Shown: piece after piece, positions 23,548 through 37,091 of the stretch
Numbering within the stretch: position 1 is the first letter of the stretch
Layout: each line of letters starts with the position of its first letter
Assembly (NCBI GenBank): GCA_002914805.1
Contig: JXTB01000493.1
Coordinates: 219,588-283,587 of the forward strand
From: Parasponia andersonii
Taxonomy: Eukaryota > Streptophyta > Magnoliopsida > Rosales > Cannabaceae
DNA length: 64,000 nt
Reading direction: 5' to 3'
Notes under the pieces: generated by a model
Told to the model about the DNA's origin: nothing
Database searches by the model: none
The model's input: only the letters and a program-made list of their open reading frames with translations
Position numbers and translations under genes: made by a program

Positions 23548-26500
23548 CTAGAGATCAAAACTATGACTGTTGAAGTGGAAGATTGGATAATCCCTTTCTC
23601 TCCTTATACTGTGTGACCTGATTTCTTTAGCAACACTCGCTTGCAGAGTTGGAGGACCACAGACAATAACACCGGCATCGACATGGCCCCAACGCTTGGA
23701 TAGGTATGCTAAAATTTCTGCGAAAGAACGTAAGAATATATTTTTGCTCAGGAAAAGAGACCAGCTTGTCTAAGAAACTGATGGAAGAAATTTAATCTTC
23801 AATAATATTAAGTGTTCAGGGTTGTTTAAATGTAATTACAGATACATATTTTAATAACTAAAAGACCAAAAAAAAAAAAAAAAAAAAAAGAAAAGAATTT
23901 TACGACCAAACTTGGTAGTTTTACGTTTTATTAAAATAAACGCTTAACTACCTAACCTTTATTCCTTCATTTGTTATCTCAATTGAATTAAAATGACTAA
24001 CTTTCTACCTCTTTCACTACCATCCTCTAAGGATCCCAAAATGTTCATTCACTACAACAGGTGACAGTGCTAGCTACGTACCTACTCTCTTCTACAAACT
24101 AGCAAGTGGGGTTCAATATTGACCAAGGAATTCATGATTTTCTTATATGACAGATTGGTCGGTCAACCAGAAGACGTGGCCGCAAGAGAAAATGCATCTG
24201 AGAAGGAACCTATTCTTTCTTCTTTTCCACAGTTGCTCTTTGGCATTATAACAAGATACCAAGTCATACACTTAGCTTGACTGAGAATTCAGTTGGGCCA
24301 GAAAAATTTAAAGAGAACAAACTGAGGATCAGATAAACAAGTATGACAGGCTACCACATCACCAGGTTTCTGTCCATATAGTTATTTACTATATATGGGC
24401 TAGATTTGAAACATTTTCTGTGTTTTTTGTCTTCAAAAACAGAATGAATGGTGGAGATGTTTTCAATATGCTTGAGAAAATCTACACCACACCTTTCATT
24501 AAAAAACAAAAAAACAGATAAATAAATAAAAATGATGCTAAGCAAGCCTACATTTATCAAGTTTCCCTACATGCTTAATACAAGAGCAAACATACCTTTG
24601 AAGTCGGGTCTTGCACCATACTTCGTTAGACTTGATTTGGAAGGATTTTTCGGAGATGAATTCTTAGGAGTTGCATTTTCATTATGATGTGCCTTATCAA
24701 CCTTGATACCATCATCTTCATATCCCTTCCTTTCCAGAATTCGTGTTTCCCATAAATGCCATAAACCAACCACAGCACCACCAAAGATTAGGATACTTAG
24801 AGTCATGCAGGCCATGAAAAGAAGTCCTCTGTACCACCATTTAGATATTCCATATGGGCTAATGTAAAAGACTTGCAACAAAACCATCAAGATGATAAAT
24901 CCTAGTGTAGACGAGATAAGGTATAGTCCAGACCACAGCTTATGTCCTGTGCCCACCAAACCCGACATGGCACAGCCACTTGACACAGATAAAGCAGAAG
25001 AGCTCACAGTGCTTAGAACATTTCCTTCTTCCTACAGATAACAATCAAACACAAAATATGAATTAGACATTTTTAAGATTAAAATAAAAAAGAAACAATT
25101 CACAAAAGGTGCCACATATGTGTGGAACAGTGGAAGTACAAGTAAACATACCAATGGAGGTTCTGATTCCCGAGTGACGTAAATATGAGTCTCGACGTTT
25201 AACTTATCAGAGAAAGATGGGCATATTGACTCCATGTCAACAGTAGAAAGAAGAGAAATCTCGGTTGATTTTTTCACAGCCCAAATGATAAAGACATTTC
25301 TTGGAATACAAGGTATCCCTTCCCTAACGCGGTGGAGAATGTCACTCAAGATGGCGAGGAATGGTGAAATCCCGATGCCGCCAGCTACTAAAACAAGATT
25401 TCCATACCTAATTGGAGAACATGGTCCGGTAAGCTCATCTTAAATAGATATGGACCGTTTACTTCTAAGGTACTCTCTTATTAATTTTTTTTTGTAGAAT
25501 TTTCCATTTTGTAATTTCTCTAGAAATCGAAGCCTTCTCAAATTCTGTTTTAGATGCAACATTTGACAATTTTTATTTGAAGATTGAATTCGCATTGAAT
25601 CCTTAGTACGAAATTAGAAATCAAACTTGCTTTTAAAGATATATGTTGACCATTGGAGATGCAGCCATATCTATAAGGAGATTATGGAACCACTAAGACA
25701 TGAGAAGGTTATATAAATATAAATGAACTGCACAAGTTTGTTTTGCTAAAAGAACAACACTAATTTGAAAACCAGAATTGACACTAGCTAGTTAGTAAAC
25801 CAATCTGATCCAAAAGGTAGAATACGTACATCAAGTGGTAGGGTAATTCATGCCCGTAAGGCCCCTCAACAGATGCTGTTAACTTAGTATTAGGCTTTAA
25901 GTGCAGCTCTTCTTCTGGCATGACCTCAGAAGCATTCAAGATATTTCCTCTAAGCTTTGCTGTCCACTCACCTAGAACCTTTATGAGAACAGACATGTGA
26001 TATTTACCATCCAAAGGACTAGATGAAACACTGAAAGGATGCCACTGCAGCCACGATAGCTCCCGAACTTGAAGAAAAACAAAACTGAGTGCATTGTATC
26101 GTAGATCTAAATGAACAAAGAGAAAAACCAGTAAGAAATTTGATACCAGGATGTGAAAAGGAATCACTAAACTCATGTAAAATGATATTTACTTGCTGGT
26201 TTTGAAAGGACCAATTCCACAGTTCCACAGGGAAGAGACTTGGCTGAAATTATTTCGATAATTTTTCGCGATTGGCAGAACCTCAGAAAGCGATCAAGCA
26301 TGAAAAGGAATATCCCTCCCGCAGAGATACAGAAAACAAAATCACCAACATGCAATGCCAAGAAGATGACAAAGACGACGTATAGTTGGTGTGTGTAGAA
26401 GAACAACTCAAAATTTATCTTTCTCACTGGAGGAAGTGAGGTCACCCACATCAGCAAACCAGCTAGAAGACTGATGACTCCTGGAAGGTTGGCTATACCA

Positions 26501-29140
26501 ATATCTTTCCACTCCAATATCTGAATGAAACAATAGAAACCATAAATAACTCAACTTTCACACTTTGCCTCAATTATTACTATTTAGAAAAGAGGACCAC
26601 ACTATTTTTCACCACCATCTCTCTGTTCTCTCGATAAGAAAGATGAAAGTTGATAAAGATAATAAAGAAATGATAGGAATTGTTTGTCTTTTCACTACCT
26701 CCGCTCTCACAAGCACAATGACTTAACTCATTCTTAACTTATACCGCTCTTGATTTGGACTAGGTGCATGCTATTTCTAGATACCTAGATTAATCAGAAG
26801 GGAGTAACCAAATCTGCATAAGCGTTAAACAGATGACCAACGTATACGGTCACTCATAGTGAGGTAGTCATAAACTATGAAGATATTTTCTGCTGAGTTT
26901 CAGTATCATGGCAGTCATAAAAAAGAATGGTCCATCAGAAGAATATGCCAAGTGGAATTACTAAGCACAATGTAGAAAATGTACCAGAAAATCAATCACG
27001 AAAAGCATTTTGAAACAAAAAGAACACAAGACACTCAGTTAACTTCAGTTTAACTTTGGGAAGTTCCTCATGCGGCCACAGCACTGATCTTACAAGGCTA
27101 TTCTATAACATCTGGAAAATGATCAAGATGTTTCAAAGCAATACTAATATGGTAGTTGCAGTTTGAACCTAGAGACCATTCACCAAACTTTACCTTAAAG
27201 AACAATTCATTAATTTTGGCCCTTCAGTTCATTTTGAGAATGTTTGTGCCATCATGGATTTGTCTTTATGAACATTATTTTACTTGCTTTCCCAAGGAGA
27301 TCTTTAATTAAAAATTTCTATTAAGTCCATAAAAAAATGGCACAAGAAGTGCCATCTTGCTATACAAGTAATTCTGACTATTTAAATCAAAAGAATCTAG
27401 AGAAGAATTAGGATAAGTCTTGTTTGTCTGCACAAAGAGCTAAGTCACCTGTTCTACGAGACGACCCTGAATTGCCCATGCAATTACATAAAGTAGGCCA
27501 TGGAGAGTAAACAACACCATTGTGAGATGTCCCAGCCATACGTGATATCTTGTAGCATGTTCGAAAGGGATATCAATTAGGCGCAGAAGAACTGATCCCC
27601 TTGCCACTGGCAGGAACAGAAATGCCAAGCAAAATATCCCAACTGAACCAAGACGAAGTCCCATAATTTCCAAGAAGAAAGAACTGAAAGAAACAGAAAA
27701 CCATGTTAAACATGTAAAAAGAAAAATTAATCACCAGAGAATTTGGATTTAAGAAAGAAAAAACTTTGCAAATCCACGAAGGTTATTAACTTCAAACTAA
27801 GATAAATCCACTCGATCAGTACTTACCGTACCTACTAGACAGGTAAGAACATCTTAAAAGTCAAAACTCTGTTGATTTTAGGAGTCACGTATAAGTGTCT
27901 TTAAAGTGGATATATCGTAAGATATTACTGCATAAGAATCTCAACAGATAAAACAGTCAAGTAATGTTATGAACCTACCTAGCAACACACTAACAAAGCA
28001 GTCCATCAAAGACCACGCAATAGCATTGGAGCAGGGTTTAATTTTGCTAAATACTGGAAAATAAATAAATAAATAAATAAAGGAAAAAGAGAAAGAGCCT
28101 TCAGCCTAAATATCTATAAATTCGGAATTATGTAGCCTTCTTAAAGAGACTCCATAAAATATGCAGTCTGCTGGAACATTTGAAGGGCAATTAATTTCAA
28201 CTAGGAGAGAATGATGATGAAAAACAAAGAATGATATACCTTTGCTCTTTAAAGCTCAACTGGTCAGAAATCATACTGAGGGCCCGCAAGGTATAGGCAT
28301 AGACAGCCCAGATAACGTACACAACAAAGAGGAGAATGCCAATGAACTCAGCAGCAGAAACGACCCCAAAAGGTCCATCCACAATCACAGGGAAAGTCCA
28401 TAAACGGAAACTTGGATATTGAGAGCTCTTCTTCCTATAGCACAAATAAATGTTGCAAATTACAGAACTCAGATGAGAATAAGTAACAAGGAAAGGCATA
28501 TATAGAAATTACCATAACAAGATCCAACTCAAAAAAAAAAAAAAAAAAAAATACCTCAAAATTTTCAAAAGTTCGTTAACTTTTTAGAGTTAGTGGATTT
28601 CTTCCCATTTAGCAAAATAGAAAGCTGTGGCACATTGGTCGAACTTTATGGGAATGAGTAGCGAATTTCATCCTAAATACCGAAAGCAAAACAACTTGAA
28701 ACCAAACACATAACATACTTGGAGAACTCCTTTTCCCCGGTGACGACGATATAAGCAAAGGCAAGAAATGAAATGAGCAGAACAGGACCACAGAACAACA
28801 AGAAGAAGCTTCCTGCAGTTTGCAGCATCAGGTTTAACTCAATAGCACTAAGCAGACAAAATTATATGAAAGATAAGAATTAAGGGGACAGAAAGCTCGA
28901 ATTCGAACCTGTAAACCCGAAAATTGTTCCACCTGTTGCTTTGAACAATAGTGTGATGATTTGATTTGAAAACTCTCCCGGCAACAGAAAAGCAATAGCA
29001 ACCCATGATGTGAACACAACCCACATTGCAACTTTGAGTATCAACTTCACCAGAGAGGTCAAAAGAGACGTCTTCTTGACATAACTAGGTTCAACACTTG
29101 GACTCAGCAGAAGAGGCTGCTGAACAGAGTGTGCATCCAT
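23548..29140 (-). CDS. FRO7-like: Ferric-chelate reductase, FRO7-type (FRO-B), nine exons
   Basis: Tandem copy of FRO-A with the same exon plan: 29140-28909, 28812-28719, 28434-28240, 27683-27449, 26520-26193, 26106-25830, 25407-25152, 25031-24596, 23717-23548. All introns are GT-AG and the sum is 2223 nt, 740 aa. The N-terminus [15 protein letters not shown] is short and Leu-rich, followed by a first membrane segment ([17 protein letters not shown]). Heme ligands by family spacing are H221/H235 and H296/H309. FAD motif HPFSVSSSP is at 384-392, GPYGHE at 443-448, the NADPH glycine loop GGIGISPF at 463-470 and CGPPTL at 704-709. Two membrane segments lie in exon 8 (about 568-620), then an acidic/Ser-rich loop before the last exon. 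Arabidopsis FRO7 has 747 aa, so this is full length. An upstream in-frame ATG at 29182 would add 14 residues; the conserved MDA start is preferred. No lesion is seen. Confidence 0.94.
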
Positions 29141-30354
29141 GGCGGAAAAAACTTGCAATAATTCAAAACTCTTTTTCTTCAACTTATTATTCTATACCTC
29201 AGTCTCCTCACTGACCCAAGTGACCAAAAGTCTACCTATATTAACGATGAGTAAAGGAAAAGGCCAACATGTGTGGAACCCAGTTCGATTTCAACCATAT
29301 ATTTTAAGAAAATATCATCGTCATAAAATGAAAAAATTATGTTCACAAAAATAAAACAAGTAGCAATAGCAACATAAAATGTCACATGAAAAAGAAAGAA
29401 CCTGTCTTTGCATTATTTATTCACAAGTAGAACTGACAATGTCCCAGGAATTAGTACAACGTACATTAATACATAAAAATTGATAGAATGAGCAATATTC
29501 TCCACTCAAATCATATCTCTTAAAAAAAGGTTGACAAATTAAGGCCAAGAATTATTTGAAACTCAAAACATTAAAAGAAAATAATTATAAAAGATAATTG
29601 GGTTTTGGGTTTTGGGTTTTGTACAGAAAAGATCAGAAAATGAATGAGTGGAGAGGAAGGGAAGGAAAGGAAAGAGATGAATAATGTAGCCAAATGAGAA
29701 AACCGACAAACAGAAGTAACGACGGGACATTTAGGGTGACGTGGTACCGTAAAAATTGGAGTTTGCGTGGAATAAAAGGGACCATTCGAATTTTCCTTTT
29801 CCTGCAGCTTGGGTAATTCTAGTATAGGACCATTATTCGCTCCTATCACAACCATCTCATCTAATGTCACATAATTAATACGACACTTTAACGGATTTAT
29901 AAATTACAATAAAAAATAATTTAAGATGTACTGAATTATGCTCTTATTCTTTTTCCTCGTTCTTGAAAGTCGTTTTTTCCTCATTTTTGAAAGTGGTTTG
30001 TGTTCTTTCTCAATTTTTTTTTATATCTTTTATTTTTTTCAATTTTAAATTTTGATCTCAATTGATCCGACTTTAATTACCGTCATTTTTTCATCTTCCT
30101 TTTTATAGGTTTTCATTGAAAGAATTATAGAAATATGGAAAATAATTTTTGGAAATTGGATCACAAATAAAAAAAAAAAAAAAAAAATTCTGTAACAACG
30201 AATCTCACCAAGAGCAGCAACACAACAACCACGAATCGGTAAGAAATTTTCATTTAAAAAAAAATTCAAACAACCAAAAAGAACTTTCTAACAATAAAAA
30301 ATCAAAAAAAAGAAAAATTGCAAAAATTTCTAAAAAATCCCAATATATCGAGCA

Positions 30355-30394
<40 letters not shown>

Positions 30395-31429
30395 TGACAA
30401 ATTCTAAAAGCAATCAACTGTATATCAAGCTCTTAAAAAAAAAAAAAAAAGAATCCAGAATAAACAAGACATCATGTCATTATAAGATATGATATTTAGC
30501 CAAATACCATTAACATTGCCATTAATTAAATTGGTTAATATTTTGCCTTAATCGTTATTTAGCTCAAAGAAAGTACGGATATTGGGCGGAGAAGACATAA
30601 GGAAGAAGCCCAAGAAAAACGGAAGATAAAAGAAAACTGTATATGTATGAGCTACAATTATAACTGGCGAATCATTCTGATATTCTGATTCATTCCGAAA
30701 TATGTAATCCTGTGAGCACATAAAGTTGTTCAAACATTATTCAGGTATCCACCTTTCTGAAATGGGAAAAATTAACAAATATCCAATTAGTTCAAAATAA
30801 GTGTTTCATATCGAAGAGTTTTAAATCTGAGATTAGCAATTAAGATAAAGCAAGACGGAATGATTCGAGATACGGATTCGTTAGATAGAGAGATGATTAT
30901 AGATTTGAGAGATTCTAATTTTTAAGTTTTCGGGTTCCTAGTAAACACTCATAAACTCCTAGTTTCAAATGAGAAACTAAAAAATTCATGCTCAAAACAA
31001 TTTTACGGGGGACTAAGGGAATTAATGAAAAGTAACGAAATCGTATAAACATGGCTTTTTTCTTCTGTTTTTTTCTCGTTATTTTATTCCATTAGAATAA
31101 ATAACAAATTTAATTTCTGTACAAAGCAGAGCACATATTTTGCCATCTATTCATGTAAATCCTGATCATTTAATCTACATCCAATGGTGCAAAGAGGGAT
31201 CGTAAGTTTACGGTCAAATTTTAAGGGTTGTACAGTATAATTTGCCTTAAATAATAATTCACCTGCTAACAAAAATATACATAAATTGGCATTAAATTAA
31301 ATATAAATTTAAAGAGCGCAAAGCGACAAGTATTGCAACAAAAACGTTTAATTCCATCAGAATAATTCTGTCTCTGGGTTACCCACTTCTCCTTCTTCTT
31401 CTTCTTCTTCTTCTTCATCTTCTTCAGTT
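29141..31429. promoter_or_regulatory. Divergent intergenic region between FRO-B and GSTZ-1
   Basis: This 2.29 kb region separates the two start codons and must hold both promoters. The FRO-B side (to about 29430) matches FRO-A upstream DNA. The GSTZ side (from about 31305, AAATTTAAAGAGCGCAAAGC) matches DNA upstream of GSTZ-2 and includes a (CTT)n leader at about 31388-31427, probably 5' UTR. An (AT)14 run lies near 30364-30391. The open frames here (for example 29571-29870) have no recognisable protein and are not called. Confidence 0.6.
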
Positions 31430-34400
31430 ATGGCAAGTATTCTTATCTTTCTCCTATCAAAAATCAAAAACCTGATTTCATTTCACCATCTGTCGCGTTT
31501 GAATGAATGAATTGTAAGTCATGCTTATTCATTTTGTTAATGGTGGAATTAGGCCACTGGTAGTGACGAACACCAACCCAAGCTGAAGCTCTACTCTTAC
31601 TGGAGGAGTTCTTGTTCGTGGCGGGTCAGGATCGCCCTCAATTTTAAAGGTAACCATCCATCACTAATAACACTCTTCTATTCCTCTATATATATATACA
31701 CACACACACGCACTAATCGATTCATTTGAATCTGACCAACGATAGTGAAATTGTAGGGCTAAAGTATGAGTACATACCAGTGAACATAATGAAAGGAGAG
31801 CAACACAATCCAGGTTTCATAATTTCATACCTCTTTCATTCAATCCAAATATGCACATTTTTTTATTGGGGTGTTTTTAGTTTTTGGTAAGATGTGATTT
31901 GCTTTGTATGGGAATTTGTATTAGAGTAATGATTTGGGGATTTGGGTTGGGTGTGAATAGAGTTTTTGAAGCTGAATCCGATTGGATACGTACCGGTGCT
32001 GGTGGATGGGGACTTAGTTTTGTCTGATTCTTTAGCTATCTTGTTGGTGAGTGCTTCACTGCTGGGGTCATATTTACTTTTGTAGTCCTCTCCCTGAATA
32101 GCAAACTAACTTTTGTGTCATTTGAAAATTTTTTAGTATTTGGATGAGAAGTACCCTCAGCGTCCACTGTTGCCTACTGATCTTAAAGGGAAAGCCATTA
32201 ATTTGCAGGTACTTTTCTCTCATTTTCTCACTCTTCCTTTTAAGTACCCCTACTGCATGTTTACAATTCAATCTCTAATCCCCTAAACAGCTATTTTGCT
32301 TTACGCAATTGAAGTGAAAAAACAGAAGCTTTATTTACACATTACTATCAAGATTTACAAGTTCTATCTACTTATTTCATGGTTCGGTCACTTTTTTCAT
32401 CTGTGTTTCTTGTTTTAACTTGTTAAGTTTTAAACCATTTTTTGATCATGTCTTAGAAAGGTAAGTGTCCTGTCCCGTTTATTTTGTAAAAAAACTTAAC
32501 AGTGTAAAACAAGTGAGTCTTTATAAATTATAAGCTGTAAGGTAAAACTGGGATATGATTCCACTGGTTGAATGAAGTTTTTCCTAAGTACGGTAACAGA
32601 AAAAGAAGTTATCAGTCTTGAGTCTTTGTAGATCAATATATTACCACATGGTTTGATAGAGGAGTTTGAATCGTTTACTGACAGAGTAGTTTTTCTTGAT
32701 GTATAGAAATACATACTGAAGTCATTAACGGCTTACAACCCAGTAGCGTAGCGTTTCATACTCCTTTGACTAATGCTTCCTTCATTTTGTTTTCTCTCGT
32801 AATACTTGGTTCTGCTCTGTCACACTGCTGGGTTATAGGTGGATTTCGAGTTCAACTGACCCTGTCTTTTATGGCCTTTAATGTAGATTGCAAGCATTGT
32901 TTCCTCAAGCATACAGCCTTTTCAGAATGCATCACCATTGGTAAGGTGGTAACTATCTGGATTTGTTGTTGTTTTATTTATCCCTTGGTTTGTCAAAAGA
33001 AAGTCATGTTTTCATAAAATTACTCTCTCACAAAAGATAAAGCCATGTTGCTTCTTTTTCATTTACAGAAATACCTTGGAGAAAAGTTTGGTCCTGAAGA
33101 GATACTTCCTTGGATTAAACATCATATTGGAAATGGCCTTGTAGGTTAGTGTTGACTAAAGAATAAAGGCTACATTTTTGAGAATAGGATGTACGGCGGG
33201 TATATTGTTACATTAGTAGAGGGTTTTTGGCTTTTTTTAGCAACTTGTACCGATAATGAACAGGGTTTCTATATGATTTTGTGGATTTCAAAGTTTAATT
33301 TGATTGCTATTTTTGTGTTCCAGCTCTTGAAAACTTGTTGAAAGACTATGCTGGAAGATATGCAACTGGAGATGAAGTCTTCCTGGTTTGAAAAAAAATT
33401 CAGTCCTCAAATATATATATATATATTTTTATATATTGTCATTATGCTATTTGGTTTTGTAGATAGGTCTTCATTTTAATGATTTAAATTACTGATGAGG
33501 CAGAGAGGTTTAACATTTTTAGTATACCACCAGACAAACATGTCTAAAAGTTGTTTGACGTATTTACTACTATTTGCAGGCAGACTTATTCTTAGCACCC
33601 CAAATATATTCTTACACTACCATATTCAATCTTGACCTGGTACTAGTTCTCTTCTAACTTCAGGTGTATTAACATTACACAAATACTACCTAATATATAT
33701 ATATATATATATGGTTATGTAAATATTTACACTATTCCCTTGTGTCTATTCGTGCTATTTTTGTTGCATATAAATTCATTTTTAAACAATGAGGTGGAAA
33801 ATTTTCAAATTTCTGGGTAAAGTATGGTCTTTCTTACTGTTCTGCTTTCTACATCAAGATTATTTGCATATCACTTCTCTGAAAACTTCTACTTGTTACG
33901 GTTAATGGTGGCTCTTCAGTTTAAATTGCTCGATGTGATTACTGAGGATAGTGCGTTAAATGCCTCAAAGCTGCTGGGACTGTGATCACCTATCTACTCT
34001 CAGATTGCTTCAACTTAAAATTACTCTGGCTTTACACCATTGTCTTATCTTATTAGTTTCACAGAGAAAGTATGATTGTAGTAGATTAGCATCCATGGAA
34101 CATCGTTCATATTTTAGTCCAAAACTGAAATGATTTAATGAATTTCCTGTTATTAAGGCAATATATTGGTCCTTGGGTACATTTGGACTTGTGCAAGTTC
34201 CCCACAAGTGTTGTGCCACAGCTCCCTGCCAGCTCTTCTATGTAGTAAGCAATACGTAAAGGTTCTAGTGTCAAGAGCGGGTTAAGAAGTAAGTTCAAGA
34301 TGTAAAATTGGGATAACAACTCAAAACAGATAGGGTGATAAATTAGTTTATGTAAGATTGATATTAATATTAGAGAGAAGTCCAAGTGGATAGATGAAAA

Positions 34401-35202
34401 TGGACTTACAGGCTTTTATCTGTAAACAAGGAAAATAATGTGGTCTGATGGTTATAATTCATTGAGTTGTAGGGGTCGTTTTTGTCACTTATCTTTATTT
34501 GGTCAGGTTAGACTGTATTAGGTTTCAAATTGTCTATCCTATTAGGACTTGGGCTAGTGGAGCTATATTCCTAAATTTTTACTACGAGTATCAGTGGAGT
34601 TATATTGCTACTAGGACTAGTAGAGCTGTAAAACTTGAGCCTGTAAATAGTCTGAGATTCAGTAGAGAGGTACGAGAATCAGTGGAGTTATATTGCTGCG
34701 CGATGAGGATTTTCTTATTAAGCCCTTGAAAGCTGGGTTATACTTGAGCTGCGTTGTTCTCCATATTAGTTTAAAATGTAACGACACGTTGTCATGCTAC
34801 AGGATCCAACTTCAATGACTGTTATGTTAAATTGAATATGATAAGCAAGTTTCATTTTGTTCATCAACAAACTTTCCTTTCCTTTTCTTCTGATAACATC
34901 TTGCTTTGTTAATGTGTATTTGTGTTGTGTGTTTTCTTTTCTATCGAGTCCCTTTTTTTTACCAGCTCCGGTGTTCTTCTGCCTTTGTTTGGTAGAAACC
35001 TAGTGTCAAAATTTTTGAAGGTTGTACCAGACTAGTAAACGCACAGTTCTCCATCTATCTCCTGACAATTTTTCACTTGATCCATGTGCAGAACCAGTTT
35101 CCTCTTTTGTCCCGGCTGAATGAGGCATACAGTCAAGTGTCAGAATTTCAAAATGCCATACCAGAAAAGCAGCCAGATAATCCTTCCTCAGGCACTAGTT
35201 AG
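31430..35202 (+). CDS. GSTZ: Glutathione S-transferase zeta / maleylacetoacetate isomerase (GSTZ-1), ten exons
   Basis: Cytosolic enzyme isomerising maleylacetoacetate to fumarylacetoacetate in tyrosine degradation, using glutathione. Coding exons: 31430-31432, 31553-31649, 31757-31813, 31961-32046, 32137-32208, 32887-32940, 33069-33144, 33324-33385, 33580-33639, 35092-35202; 678 nt, 225 aa. The first coding exon is only the ATG; its intron starts GCAAGT (GC-AG type), the only splice that keeps frame, because TAG directly precedes GCC in exon 2. The thioredoxin-like half holds [18 protein letters not shown] with the zeta Ser-Ser-Cys at 20-22, [13 protein letters not shown] and [16 protein letters not shown]. 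The helical half holds IQPFQN (114-119) and [17 protein letters not shown]. The C-terminus [12 protein letters not shown] is typical of plant GSTZ. Length matches Arabidopsis GSTZ1 (221 aa). All other introns are GT-AG. Confidence 0.94.
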
Positions 35203-37091
35203 AGACAAATGAGTTAAGAAGGTTGCTGAATAGACATACTGTCTGAATAATACAAACAGGAGAATAATGATAAGTGGTAGTTTATGCACGTAAATAATGC
35301 TTTGGATTTCTGTCAAATCTGAGAAAAGGGGCTTGAGCCGCTTCCACTGATTGTGGGTTTGGTCGTGATATGGTCTTTGTTATCCTAGTATGTTACTTAA
35401 AATAAGTTCCAATGAATGAAAATTTTATCTAAGCCTCAATGCTAAGAGATGGCTGTTTTCTGTTCCCTGTCAATTGTTTCGACTTTTATTTATTAGTAAT
35501 TAAATATCCATGTTGCGGTTGCATGTGGCTTGAAATGTTATGACCTATTTCGACTTGTTTAGTCACGAACTGTTGTCTATCCTCTAATACTATTTCATAA
35601 CGTTTTTGGCATGTCATGGATACGAAAGCATATTTGAAAATTCAATAATAAACGGTACCCTGATTTATATTTATTCCATTTTGTATGCCTTTGATGTTTT
35701 CTTTCAAATAAAAGAATTCAAAACACGTATATCGGAACATATTTCATTAAAGATGAAAAGTGAGTCTCAACTGGATGTCCTAAAAATTTTAAGGACAGTT
35801 TATTATAGTCCAACATATCTCAAAGACACAGTCGAGGTGAAAGTCATGGTATAAATTATAATTCAGAAAAGTCCAACTTGAGCGTTTGTCCTTCAAAGAT
35901 CCAGAGAAAGCATAAAAGAGGTCATCATGCACTAATAATACAAAAAATACAAAGAATTCCAGATTGCGTTGTTTGCAATGTCTACATAATCCGTTTTCAT
36001 GAACTCCAAATACAACTAAAATAGATTAAATTTGCTCGGCTTTCAAATTATTGCAGAGCTAAAGGACACCAATAATACCAAATATTAGCAGAACAAATTG
36101 AAGATATATTCAACTCCATCAAATTCTCTTTTCTTTAAGAGCAAAACCGTATGAACGTTATTAAATGGAATCAAATATGACATCTTTAGAAACAAACTGG
36201 ATAGACGAAACTCCATAACAATATAGATTCAACTATTTCTCACATACTAACGAAACTCCATAAATATTCCTTGTGATAAAGTAGAGTTGCTTTTTTTTTC
36301 TCCCCTTCAATACAACTTCCATAAAAAACTAAACACTATAATAATATATAAATCTGTTACTAAATATAATTATATATAAATCTGTTACTAAATGTAATTA
36401 TAATTAGCTAATAACGTACTAGACACATCATATTATATTGTATATGGTGCTCTATAATATTACTCTAGAAAATAATATGTTAAAAAAATCAAGATGACAT
36501 CTAATTGTTCTTTATTGCAAGAGGTTGTATGACTTTGGGACTAAAGAATTGCTAAATGTAACATTTTTTTTTTTTTTGGAAAATAGATCGTAAATGCCCT
36601 CTTTTTTACACTTTTTTTACACTCACTCTTATTACTTAACAAGTAGATTTCATTATCAGTTTCACATTAAAGTAGATTTCATTATCAATTTCACATTAAA
36701 GTAGATTTCATTATCAATTTCACATTTTAATAATATAACAATTCACAATGAAATCTGAGACAAACATGATAGATCAAAACTGCAAAATATTTTCATTCCA
36801 AAGAGTTTAACAGCAATATTTCAAGAGGGTAGATATATATTTTTTTTGTAACTTTTTTCACCTCAAAACTAAGATAGATCATCAAAAGATCATCAATTTG
36901 ATTGCATTACAATTCAATCGGAAAAGTCTTTTACAATATCATTCTCAGCCCGTTAAGAGCATCATCATCTATGAACTGCTTTAACCCAACTTTCATAGCC
37001 ATTGAGAAACTTATCTTTAAAATACAGAGAATTTCTAAAACTATCAAATCTGAGAAAGCTGTCAATCTACAAGTGATTGACGTCTTAAAAG
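35203..37091. other. 3' flank of GSTZ-1 and spacer to MFAP1
   Basis: To about 36222 the sequence is the partner of 63251-64000 behind GSTZ-2, with one replaced stretch (35454-35761 here versus about 55 bp there). The rest is AT-rich spacer between the converging GSTZ-1 and MFAP1 3' ends. No gene is seen; the open frame at 35606-35854 lies partly in the duplicated flank and is not preserved there. Confidence 0.6.
36642..36728. repeat. 29 bp tandem repeat, three copies
   Basis: AGTAGATTTCATTATCA(G/A)TT followed by TCACATTAA starts at 36642, 36671 and 36700, directly head to tail with one mismatch. No spacers lie between units. Confidence 0.92.

Noticed and set aside
29571..29870. 99-codon minus-strand open frame upstream of FRO-B.
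   Set aside because: No recognisable domain and an AT-rich hydrophobic tail. Not present upstream of FRO-A, so not treated as a gene.
30149..30364. Lys/Asn-rich open frame between FRO-B and GSTZ-1.
   Set aside because: Produced by poly-A runs; no conserved features and the opposite strand is equally open.
32074..32271. Minus-strand frame ([13 protein letters not shown]...) found identically at 56112-56309.
   Set aside because: It is antisense to GSTZ exon 5 and its flanking introns. The identity is due to the recent duplication, not to coding constraint.
36642..36728. Three short direct repeats, considered as a CRISPR-like array.
   Set aside because: Units are directly adjacent with no spacers, in a plant nuclear context. 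It is a simple tandem repeat.
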